Positions 1-8,789 of a stretch of 10,536 nt of DNA are shown here, piece by piece (the first letter of the stretch is position 1; the number at the start of each line of letters is the position of its first letter). The notes below the pieces were generated by a model. It had not been told where the DNA came from, searched no databases, and worked only from the letters and a program-made list of their open reading frames with translations. The position numbers and the translations under genes are program-made. This DNA comes from Wuchereria bancrofti (taxonomy: Eukaryota; Nematoda; Chromadorea; Rhabditida; Onchocercidae): contig SSBO01000012.1 in NCBI GenBank assembly GCA_005281725.1, positions 23,393,577 to 23,404,112 of the forward strand, in the 5' to 3' direction.

Positions 1-500
1 TGTCTAAAATATTAGGATTTAAAAAAAAGTTTTAATATTTCATAATTCAAATCTTCTTTCCACTGTTAATGATAGAAGAATAATAATTGAAAATATAGAT
101 TTTAAATATATAAATATATTTCATTCATCAACTTCACCGATATTGAACTATTTTCGTAAAATTAAATTTCGAACTAAAATTGTTGAAATTTGTAGTTCAA
201 AATTTGCTACTTGAAAAAATTTTTTCCGATATGATTTTGCTCTCAAATTACTTCTTAAAGCTTTTATGTTGTTTATTAAAAAAACGAAATTATGAGAAAA
301 AATTTAGAATGTTTTAATTATGCAACGATATCTTTACAACAGTGATATTTTGATAATTCCAAAATGTTCCCATTTTTTGAAGGGAACATACAGTGTTTTA
401 AAATATTTAATAAATAATCGCATATTCGAAGTTTTGTGAAAGAAAAAATGTTTTAAAGCATTTCTTCGCTAATTTATGCAATAATATTTGTAGTAATGTT
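1..500. other. AT-rich non-coding DNA, left edge
   Basis: No open frame with protein-like composition, RNA gene or mobile-element motif was recognised here on either strand. The only clear structure is a short hairpin at 364-389, listed separately. The stretch is probably intergenic or intronic. Confidence 0.5.
364..389. repeat. Short perfect inverted repeat (8-bp arms)
   Basis: ATGTTCCC (364-371) is matched by its reverse complement GGGAACAT (382-389) across a 10-base loop. The arms are richer in G+C than the flanks. A single short hairpin like this can arise by chance; no function is implied. Confidence 0.6.
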
Positions 501-1415
501 AACAAAAAAAATTAATTCAAGGCCAAAAATCAAATGATCTGCAATCACCGAAAAAGGAAACAATAATAAGATTTAAAAAAAGAATAAATTCTATAAAAAT
601 AAAAAGATCATAAATATTAACCTCCATAATTTCCCTTTCGTACTAACTCCGATAACAACAAATAATAAAACAAGATAAACCGCTCTGTCTCACGACGAAC
701 TAAACTAATATTAAGTTCAATTTTTATACAAGAATAGTCTCAAAAAGAAAAAAAGAATTCGTAAAAAGTCAAAAAAACCAGTAATAATCTGTGACATCAA
801 TATAATCCCTAATATACTACCAAAATTTCACACATAACCTAAAGTAAATCTAGCAGGAAGGAAAACCAAAGAATTTAAAAAACTAACTAAAATTTTGGAA
901 AACATCTTCTAATCCAAAAAAAGATATTTTAATTGAACTAAATCCAAAAAAAAAAATATTATTCTAGCTGAGCCGTAATCAGATATAGTAAAATCTATTT
1001 AATATTTTATAAACCACAATTATTTTATAAAACATAAATCTTCCACGTCCCAAATTATTACTAATTAAACTTAACAAAAAAAGCAACACCACAACAACCC
1101 AAAAAACACAATAAAAAATGAAATCAAAAAAAGAACAAAAACAAGTAAAAAATAATTATAATAATAACAATGACTAGACAGACTGCAAAAATAAGTCAAT
1201 AAAGGAAAAATACCACTTGAATTAAAACAATAAAATAATATAACAAAAATAATAAAAAAAATAACAATATCAAACATGAATACTTAAAGAGATATAACAA
1301 CTCATAAATAAAATCCCTAAACACATTATAATACAACTTTTCATCGGATCCCAATCCAAAAAACTTAAACAAAAGAAAAATACAGGCAAAAAAAAACTAA
1401 AATAAAAAATACAAG
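500..1415. other. Block of extreme strand asymmetry (A and C rich on +)
   Basis: On the plus strand A greatly exceeds T and C clearly exceeds G through most of this block. In 1081-1140, for example, roughly two thirds of the bases are A, there are about 14 C, and G and T number only about three each. The block ends near 1415, where composition becomes mixed. Minus-strand open frames here are long runs of Phe, Ile, Leu and Tyr caused by the T-rich complement, not protein signal. No gene is recognised. It could be a transcribed intron or a decayed low-complexity repeat. Confidence 0.55.
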
Positions 1416-1793
1416 ATATGCACGAGTAGTACTAATTGTCACGTCCTTCTCCCAATATTTGGAGTACTTCTTGAGTCTTTTAGAAATGTATTGATGCCAT
1501 CGTACGTGCAGTTTTAGTGAAATGGAAGGATAATAACTGCGCTCTACCCGCTCACTTGTTAAAGGGGAAAAAGAAAAAAAAAAACTGCAACACAACCAAA
1601 AGATATGGAATTGAAAGTGGGGCATGCTTGATGTATTACTATGCTTTCTGTTCTGAGCATTCAGTGCTATTTGACATGTAGCCTATGTACTTCCAGACGA
1701 CGAATATCGCCAATATATATTTAACTTACATATAGAATTCTCATTTCCTTCAGGTTTTCACTCGGTAATTTTGAGTGCTTATTAAATTTCTTA
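1416..1793. other. Island of mixed composition, no gene assigned
   Basis: Base composition is more balanced here than in the flanks, notably at 1420-1570 and 1660-1715. On the minus strand a frame stays open from 1625 to 1365, with a hydrophilic Lys/Arg/Tyr/Trp-containing middle (about 1425-1560) between T-rich ends. Further upstream a short minus-strand frame (1804-1730) ends at a GTAAGT. I could not join these frames in phase at any of the three acceptors tested, and I recognise no family. It may be decayed coding DNA or an unplaced exon. Confidence 0.3.
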
Positions 1794-1907
1794 TAACCGT
1801 TCATAAAGATAAGCTTAATTTCGGTTTAAAAAAATTTGTAACCGTTCATAAAGATAAGCTTATAACCGTTCATAAAGATAAGCTTAATTTCGGTTTAAAA
1901 AAATTTG
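1794..1907. repeat. Compound tandem repeat, order A-B-A-A-B
   Basis: Unit A is 23 bp (TAACCG...AAGCTT) and occurs identically at 1794-1816, 1839-1861 and 1863-1885. Unit B is 22 bp (AATTTCGG...AAATTTG) and follows the first and third A, at 1817-1838 and 1886-1907. The first and last A start 69 bp apart. The copies look identical, so the duplication is recent or maintained. Each A+B pair can form a weak stem (AACCG with CGGTT), and every A ends in an AAGCTT site. Confidence 0.93.
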
Positions 1908-2270
1908 AAACAGATCATTGCGGTATTATTCAAACATTTCAAATTGATATTTAACAACAATTAATAATAATATTATAAAAAAAATTTTGCCGGAAAACGG
2001 AAGATCATATCACTGAAAATATACCCAAACGTTGAAAATGCTGAAAAACTTCAAAATGTTATTATAATTAAATGAAAGTTCAATTTTAATTCTTATTTTT
2101 ATCAAATTTTTGTCAAAATTAGTTGAAACTGTAGAAACTGAACATAGGAAGGCTGAAATTAATAAGTAAATTCAATGTAGCGTTGGAAATATGTGGAGTT
2201 TTATCGGTTTATCTATTAATTATTCTATCTACTAATATATAAAAAAAGTCAAAAAATTTGGAAAACATCA

Positions 2271-2385
2271 TTAAATTGATAAATTTAACTGAATTTTCAC
2301 CGAATTATAAAAAAATTTTCAAATTTTTAAATATTTTGCTTGATAATCTACATGATCTTCCAATTTCTGGCGAAGATTTTTCCAC
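2271..2385 (+). repeat. Diverged direct repeat, copy 1
   Basis: About 115 bp, beginning TTAAATTGATAAATTTAACTG and ending TTTTTCCAC, which matches 2563-2677. The plus-strand frame is open through this copy and reads KLINLTEFSPNYKK, then LLDNLHDLPIS, then GEDFST. It lies 292 bp from the second copy. Confidence 0.85.
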
Positions 2386-2562
2386 AAAGTTATTATAAAT
2401 GACTTAATATTTCAATTTGAAAATACAAATTTTATTGATCCAAATCGAACGATAATTCGATGAAATTAAGCATATAGATGCTAAAAAAATTAATTAGCTT
2501 ATTAATTTTACCTTTCCAATGTCTAAAATTTCTGGTTGATACCATTTTTAATCAGTTTATAT

Positions 2563-2677
2563 AATGAAATTGATAAATTTAACTGGATAATCGAATTGTA
2601 AAAAGATTTTGGAAATTTTTAAGCATTTTGCTTGATTATCTACATGATCCTGCAATTTCCGACAAGGATTTTTCCAA
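2563..2677 (+). repeat. Diverged direct repeat, copy 2
   Basis: Matches 2271-2385 along its length with scattered substitutions, a three-base deletion and a one-base insertion (an extra G in the ATTTTGG stretch near 2610). In the shifted plus-strand frame it reads LLDYLHDPAISDKDFS, parallel to LLDNLHDLPISGEDFS in copy 1. It also has an in-frame stop after KLINLTG. The copy is therefore broken as a coding sequence. Confidence 0.85.
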
Positions 2678-3169
2678 GTCATATGGATTGGAATATAAGT
2701 CAAACATTGGTTAGAATTCTTTTTCATACAATTCGACATGATTACGATTCAAATGAATGAAAAAAAAAAGTCTATCAAGCTCTATCGAAATTCAAGAAAT
2801 TGAAGATTTCTTGACAAAAGTTGCATTTTTGAATCGGAATGAGTTCCGTAAATCTGGAAAATATTAGAAGTTAACCATTAAGGAAAGTATAAAGATCGCG
2901 AAAAAGACTGAAAAAGATTAAGCAAAGAAGACATAAAATAAATTTGAAAATGCTAAATGAAAATTGTGATTGAATAAAACTGCATATCTTAATTAAGAAC
3001 AAACAAGAAAAAATCAGCGAAAACTGTGAAAAATGTTATTCGGTAATTAGAAGTTAAGCAATTTCAGTTCAAAAGAAAAAATGAGATGGAAAAAAGCAAG
3101 TTACTTCTTTAACACAACTAATGAATTTACTTATGATAGAGCAAAGCAAGATAAAAAAATTCATACAGG

Positions 3170-4261
3170 TAAATAAGTTTGAAATGAACATAGCAAATAA
3201 ATGTAATAACAAATAATTAGTCTGTTAATCACTTCATTGAATAATAAAAGTGAAACAATTTCATGCGAATCGAACTGCCATATTTTCTGTCGTAAATAAT
3301 GTTAACACTGATTGTTGTTTAAATAAATTAGACAATTTCTTTTCATGCGCTAAATTTTAAGCTAATTGCATCGTTTAGGAAAGCTTGAAAAAAACGAACA
3401 TTTGCTATTTTTACTTACGTATTATACGCGCTGTTTTGCGTGCAAAAATGCGTGTAAATATAAAAATATACGTGCAAAAATATACGTTATGAATGTTTAA
3501 AAACATGCATTTTAACAAAGAATAAGCTACTTAAATAAATCAGATACTTTTCACAAACATAAGGTTTTCATTTTGTGAATAATTATTAAACTGAAAAATT
3601 AATCTTTCCTTTTCTTGACTTCAGTTCAGGCTAATTGGAAACGCATAATTGCATAATTTGCTTGCACTAGATTCTGCTTATATCAAAAAAAGAAAAATTT
3701 GATATAATAACAAAGGCACATTATCATATAATTTTGCTATATAATTGTTCACATCTCTGTTTGTAAAAATTTTAAAATTTTGAAATGAAACTTTGAAATA
3801 TATTCTAGCTCTTTAATGATCGTCCTAACTTGATGTTGTCATTATTGTTTGATATTATCACTATCATTAATGTTGTTACCATTTGAACAACTTTTAGTGT
3901 GAGTATTAAACTTAATTTGCAAAAATTTTTGAGAAATGAAAATCAGATATATCACATCAATGCTATATATTAATTAAAATTTACAATAGAGTTAATTATG
4001 ATATTTTATTGCTTATATAGTTAATTCAACTACGGTATGATGTTTGTGATTATTATCATTTAATTGCTATCTGTATACTAGCAATTCAGTGAAATAATGG
4101 TTTTCCATCTTAACTTTTTCTTAATCCGTCAACAAAGTGACACTTTCGGATGTTGATCGTAATTTTCTGTGAACCGAATACTCAAGATTATACAAAAAAA
4201 ATGTACCAAAGATTAGAAGTATACAAGAATGGGTGATCTTGCATTTGAATTGATAAAAAAT
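3170..4261. other. AT-rich stretch without recognised gene
   Basis: I see no supportable gene. A small CpG-bearing patch at about 3418-3486 repeats the 11-mer CGTGCAAAAAT (3439-3449 and 3471-3481). A TTTATT at 4005-4010 would be an AATAAA on the minus strand, about 250 bases beyond the stop of the tentative minus-strand gene that ends at 4262. Confidence 0.45.
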
Positions 4262-5026
4262 TCAATTGAAACACTTATTTTTTTTTTCATTTTTGTTAGC
4301 ATCATAGACTTGAATAATTTCTGAAACGATTTTGTCTCGAACATCACTAATATTGTAGAGATACTCTTGAATCATATTAATTAAAGGCAAATAATCGATC
4401 CAATGACATGTCCTGAAGATGTGATTACATCTAGTCCATTAACTATAAGATTTCTAAAACGCGCATTAAGAATTATTTTTTATTCAATGAAAAAAATTAA
4501 ATTGTAAATATGAAAAATATAACTTTATGACAGTAGAAGTAATCTTGCAGGAAAAATTCTTCCTGTAAAGGTAAATGATGTGATAAGAATAATGAACTAA
4601 GACGAGTGACTTAATTGATCAACTAGAAATGCTCACAATATGATATTTCAACAAATTTTATTGATATTAATTGATCTCTGATATCCACCATAGCAACTAT
4701 CATGCATTTCTTCAATATTTTTTTTTTGAAGGTTGCCTTTTTTTTTATCTCAGTTTAAATATCTATCCTTTACTTTATCTTCAGAAATTTTTAATTGCTA
4801 TCAACTGGTGATAAAGTAACCGTTTCTGCATTTTTCACTTTTTTTCTCTCATTGCACGGATCGTCGAAAGAAATACATGTTACAAAAGATTTGCATTCGA
4901 AAATAAACTTGAAATACTATATTAAAAAAAAAAAGGAATTTAAACTTACCACGCAACATTTATTGAATGGACAAAATTCCGATAACTTCCATGTCGCCAT
5001 TTTCGTCGGTTGCACTTTCCTTCCAG
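4262..5026 (-). CDS. Tentative spliced gene, product unknown, 5' end not found
   Basis: Read on the minus strand, an exon at 5026-4950 is followed by a consensus donor, GTAAGT (4949-4944). A second exon, 4412-4262, starts after TCTTCAG and ends at TGA (4264-4262). The 537-base intron joins the frames through a split Trp codon (TG|G). The joined part is about 75 residues: a basic stretch (GKCNRRKWRHG) in exon 1, then a mixed helix-like stretch (INMIQEYLYN, VRDKIVSEIIQVYDANKN) in exon 2, with a Lys/Asn-rich end. An acceptor-like ACAG precedes 5026. No family is recognised. All three frames are nearly open in exon 1. One has an ATG at 5000-4998 in good context but gives only a 28-residue product with this acceptor; another continues upstream to 5172 and stops at 4960. 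The frame choice is unsure. Confidence 0.25.
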
Positions 5027-6585
5027 CTGTTCAGTAAACAAAAAGTGATGAGCTTCGAGGAAAAAGCAGTTTTTTCTTCTTTATTTTTTTTTGAAAAATG
5101 AAGTAAAGATAACTCTGAAGCCTGAAGCGATAAAAGATTGAACAATTTATCGAGCATCGAGTTTTTTATCACTGATGTTTAATTTCTCATCAAGGATACT
5201 CTTAGATAATCGAAAATTGAATTCACTAACAAAAAAAAAAAAAAAAAAGGAACTGCATTTTGTATTCATATTTCTTTCCTTGTTTCATAGTAATTAATTT
5301 GTTAAATGAATGGGAAATGTAACATTTAAACGACATGTACAGAAAAAAAGAATATTCATTTAAACCGTTTGTCATAGCAAAAGGATGAATTGAACTTCGA
5401 TATGAAAAATTCCGGCTATAGATACAGAACAAGACGAGTTCCGACTCATCATTTTTTTTAGAGGTATAAATAGAAGTATAAGGTGAAGATTTTATGTTTG
5501 AAACAAAGTCTAAACTGGAAAATTCTTTGTCATCAAACTTGTTCAAGTCCATTCTGCTCAAATGATATCAACCGGTTATCTAATCTACTTGTAACAAAAG
5601 TTTGGTAAAAAAAATTCCCTAGGATGATATTCATCAGAGGATCACATTTAAAAAATTTGTTATACTAATCTCATTTATATAAAATTTAATATCCACCTTA
5701 TGCGCAACTTTTCAAGATGGTTAAGTTATTACTTAACCATTGGTATTCGTTGACTTTATTTTATCAATACTTAGCAAATGATACAATAAATTAATTGATA
5801 CTGTTATGATTGCTAGAATATTTTATAATATTTCTTTTTTTTTTTTTTAATTTTTTCAATTTAATCAATATGTATGTATATCATATAGATTTGCATAACA
5901 GCAGATATCGTCGATAGGAATGGTTTCAATATAGATCATTGATACCTTTGTGTTGTTTGTCAAATTAATAGATTAGAATTTGAATGCTAAGAAATGATCT
6001 GTTTGTTGAGTATAGCTAATTCACACTTCTTTTTATACCTTTCGAAATATTTTTACATAGATATTAACATAGATTATGCAAAAAAGATGCACATATTTTT
6101 TTATTTTTTAACGTTTTTTTTTTTTTTTTTGGCCAATTATCATTTTTAATTTTTTCAATGATTTTGTCTATTATTCAATAAATTTACAAATGATTGATAG
6201 TGCTGCTAACTGAAGATATAAATTTACACGTCGTAATTCAGTAATATTAGTAAATTATATATAACGTATATAAGTTAGAATTGACAATGTACACGTCACG
6301 CTGCGGTTTAAGTTCACATTTATTAACAAATACAAATCAATTTTTATTTTCTTTTTTTTTTTTTTAATAGCAAATACGTATGAATCTAGAACAATGATTA
6401 TCATATTAAAAAGTAAATAGCAAATGAACAAGTGATAACGGTTCTTTTATTTCATTTGATCCTGTAAATCTTTATTATTTGGATTAACTTCACTTAGTGG
6501 TAATGATAATTTAGCAGTAAGGAAATGATACATTCATGTAAGCATAACTAGCATTTAGCTATAGTAATAGACTTACTCTTTTTAT
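5027..6585. other. AT-rich spacer upstream of the peptide-precursor gene
   Basis: No gene is supported. The stretch holds long homopolymers: 18 A at 5231-5248, 14 T at 5835-5848, 17 T at 6114-6130 and 14 T at 6352-6365. A perfect hairpin lies at 5717-5740. A TATATAA at 6267-6273 and two copies of TACACGTC (6225-6232, 6290-6297) lie about 370-450 bases upstream of the start codon at 6670. They could belong to its promoter, but such matches are cheap in this composition. Confidence 0.45.
5717..5740. repeat. Perfect inverted repeat (10-bp arms, 4-base loop)
   Basis: ATGGTTAAGT (5717-5726), loop TATT, ACTTAACCAT (5731-5740). One G-T wobble and one further A-T pair extend the stem to about 12 pairs. 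This is the cleanest hairpin I noticed in the window. No neighbouring gene is identified that it would serve, and no T-run follows that would suggest a polymerase III terminator. Confidence 0.85.
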
Positions 6586-6669
6586 ATGTTAATATTTCTT
6601 AACTTTCAATGTCAACTTCAAAACTTAAATTATAATTTAAGATCAGTTGGACAAAATAGGCAACCCAAA

Positions 6670-7387
6670 ATGATGCAGTTTAATTGGATTATATTACTAC
6701 TATTACTTGTACCAGTAATGATGACTCAATTAGACAATTCAATGGATAATGATCATTCGATCAATGCTGATAACAGCAGAGCTTTACTGAGAAGTCGTCG
6801 AATTAAACGACAAGAACTTCCGTGTTTTGCGTGCCCAAATGTACAATTTATTATGGATGTTTACTGTGCACATTTTAAATATCTCTTTACTGTTGCTAGG
6901 ATAGCAGGTAGAAAGAAACGTTCAGTAGAAAATGCCTGCCCATGCTGTAGGTTAGTTTATTTATACATTTTCTTTTTCTTAAAATTTACTCAAAAGAAAC
7001 CAGTCAATAATTTCATCAACAATTTAGTTCGAAACCTGAAAACAATTACACAAATATTTGTTATTTCAGTATTCACATTAAATTGACAGTGGATGGAAAG
7101 AAATGAAAATTGAAGAATAAATGAATTTTTTTTAATTGTAATTAAAAACAATTAATTAATAATAATAATTAATTCAATTTTTTAGGTCTTCCAAACAAAT
7201 TCTTTTTTTCATTTTTCAGTGAACAATCACAAAAAAAAAAACATACGATAAACAATAAGAAGAAATAATCATAAAATGATTTTAAAAAAATGTTCATTTT
7301 AGATGTTGTGGACGTAAACGACGTTCTATTCTACGAAATGATCGCTCACAATTGCAACATTTTAATAATGAAGCAGCTAAAAAATGA
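6670..7387 (+). CDS. Secreted cysteine-rich peptide precursor (two exons), novel family
   Basis: Exon 1 is 6670-6950 and exon 2 is 7303-7387. The AG|A junction codon encodes Arg94; the product is 121 residues. The start is at the ATG-ATG pair (6670), because a typical signal peptide follows at once (WIILLLLLVPVMM, about residues 6-18); the open frame extends upstream to an ATG at 6586 but is not signal-like there. An acidic/Asn-rich spacer (about 20-36) leads to three furin-type sites: RIKR47, RKKR84 and RKRR101. The last two follow glycines (G80, G97), as in amidation signals. Predicted pieces are 48-80 (N-terminal Gln, Cys 52, 55 and 66), 85-97 (CPCCRCCG, five Cys) and 102-121. All eight Cys lie between the first and last site. 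Neuropeptide, hormone or disulfide-rich effector are all possible; I recognise no family. Gene structure is inferred, without transcript data, and the C-terminal exon choice is the least certain part. Confidence 0.72.
6951..7302 (+). other. Intron of the peptide-precursor gene
   Basis: The donor GTTAGT follows TGCTGTAG, and the favoured acceptor is TTCATTTTAG, giving 352 bases. The interior is very AT-rich and contains a stem of AATTAATTA with TAATTAATT near 7151-7175. Three other acceptor-like sites lie inside: TTATTTCAG ending at 7069, TTTTTTAG ending at 7185 and ATTTTTCAG ending at 7219. The 7302 acceptor is preferred because the exon behind it has higher G+C and continues the Cys/basic pattern (CCGRKRR). 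Confidence 0.6.
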
Positions 7388-8789
7388 TTGTGGGGAAATA
7401 GGAGGAGTATGAAAAGATTTTTAAGTTTTATTTTTCATTATCATTTCTTTTGAAATTTGTTTTAACCATATTATTTACATATATGTTTGATGCAAGAGGT
7501 TTGGTATAAATTCATTAATGATATGTTTGTTAGTGATATAAATATAAGCAAAAAAGAAAAATTTATATGTTTTGATTTTATAAAAATTACCAATACACGA
7601 TCATCGAATATTTACTACGGCAAATAAATAAGATAGTAATAGCGGTTGACTATAAGAAATAAATTTTTTATTTTTATTTTTCATGAAATAAATGAAAGTT
7701 TTAAATAATTTGTTGAAAGTTATTCAACAATGATTTACTTTAATCGTCAACTTTTACTTATGTTATTCATGCAATAATTGATAAATAACAAACATTCAAA
7801 TAGAATTACAAAAAATTGAACATAAAAAGAGAATGTCAATTTAAAATAAAGAAGAAGGAAACATGAAGTAATAAAAAGGAAATTTTTTCCTTCAAATTTC
7901 TTTCATTTTCTTCATTTCCATTTTTCTTTTTTTGATTCTTTTCTTTTCATGCATAATTTTTTTTGAGATTTTCTATGAGCAGTGTAATTTATCAGTGGCT
8001 TGAATTTAATTTGAATGTATTATGACATATTTACTTAAATTATTTAGTTTTTGATGCATTTGATAGATATTACGATAAAATATTCTGCATAGAAAATTAA
8101 AATTTTTTTTTTTTCAAATTTAAACTTGAAAAGAAAAGAAACCATACCTGCTGCATATGTTTTTCCTTTCTTTGTTTATTTATTATTTTTTTTTTTTTGT
8201 GATTTTTACACACGCAACTAACGAATGACTTGTAATGTCTTATGCAAATTTTTTCCTTTTCTCTCATTTTTTTTTTGTCTTTGCTTTTTTTTTCTTTGTT
8301 TTTGGTGAAAATAAACAATAAATTATTTGTAATCAGTAGAAGAAATATTCAGTTCAACGATACATACAATATTGGGCAAAAAAGTATTTGATTCAAACAA
8401 ATGAATGAATAAAATCCTAATAAATAAATAAAAATTATGTCGAAAATTGAAGACAGTTATATTGTGATAAGAAATAACACATTTGCATTAGCTGCACAAA
8501 GCTAAATGTTATACTATAAAGAAAAAAACAAAAGTTAAGTAAAATTTGATTCACTTGAAATCGAATAACTATCTAACAATTTACTTGTAATTAATAAATC
8601 AAAATCAATCATTCGTGAATTAATGAAATCTTGTTAACAGTATTTGCTTATTTCTTACTTTTTTTTTTCTAAATTATCGTTGAGAAATAAATTTGAACAA
8701 CTGAAGATGATAAATCAAAGAATCAGAAATAGTTACTGCTTGCTCAAAAACCAAAAAATATATTTCTGATTTTTTGAATTATCAAAATA
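7388..8789. other. 3' flank and AT-rich spacer
   Basis: The first few hundred bases probably include the 3' UTR of the gene ending at 7387. The rest is T-rich low-complexity DNA (especially 7870-8300) with no gene I can support. A minus-strand open frame at 8318-8097 is Lys-rich because of the T runs, although it crosses a donor-like CAG|GTATGG near 8148. Confidence 0.5.
7623..7628 (+). terminator. Possible polyadenylation signal AATAAA
   Basis: This is the first AATAAA I find downstream of the stop at 7385-7387, giving a 3' UTR of roughly 240-260 bases. A second AATAAA is at 7658-7663. The hexamer is common by chance at this A+T content, so the assignment is tentative. Confidence 0.3.

Larger units (their letters stand above)
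1990..3170 (+). pseudogene. Probable decayed coding region, family unknown
   Basis: Several plus-strand segments read as protein-like sequence between stops and frameshifts. One is an open stretch at 2243-2398 with motifs such as LLDNLHDLPIS and GEDFS. Another at 2775-2864 contains FLTKVAFLNRNEFRKSG before a TAG. A shorter one near 2110-2170 reads VETVETEHRKAEINK. The segment 2271-2385 recurs, diverged, at 2563-2677 with amino-acid pattern largely kept after correcting a single-base shift. There is no complete frame and no recognised domain. An old transposon gag-like gene is one possibility, but no hallmark (zinc knuckle, protease, transposase) is visible. Chance open frames in AT-rich DNA remain a real alternative. 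Confidence 0.33.

Noticed and set aside
1071..1277. Minus-strand ORF of 68 codons
   Set aside because: Almost only Phe, Ile, Leu, Tyr and Cys, produced by the T-rich complement of the skewed block; no start context or domain.
1539..1553. Minus-strand GGTAGAGCGC, like a tRNA D-arm
   Set aside because: No matching D-stem half, anticodon arm or T-arm (GGTTCGA) around it.
2557..2739. Minus-strand ORF of 60 codons
   Set aside because: It lies over the diverged repeat, whose plus-strand reading is shared better between the two copies. It is open by chance in AT-rich DNA.
4401..4506. Plus-strand mini-ORF starting MTCPEDVITSS
   Set aside because: Short, overlaps the tentative minus-strand exon, and has no supporting signals.
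4795..5037. Plus-strand ORF of 80 codons
   Set aside because: It runs through an A-run and opposes the GTAAGT-bearing minus-strand exon; it looks like a shadow.
5226..5561. Minus-strand ORF of 111 codons
   Set aside because: The longest ORF after the peptide gene, with an AG just before its second ATG, but the C-terminal part is translated poly-A/T, there is no recognised domain and no strong donor. It could include an upstream exon of the 4262-5026 model, but nothing proves it.
8097..8318. Minus-strand Lys-rich ORF of 73 codons with a CAG|GTATGG inside
   Set aside because: Composition is explained by T runs on the plus strand; one donor-like match is not enough.
8370..8394. TATTGGGCAAAAAAGTATTTG, resembling a Tc1-type transposon terminal repeat
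   Set aside because: No inverted partner and no transposase in the window; too short to support a call.
8437..8505. Plus-strand mini-ORF MSKIEDSYIVIRNNTF...
   Set aside because: Only 22 codons, with no splice or regulatory support.
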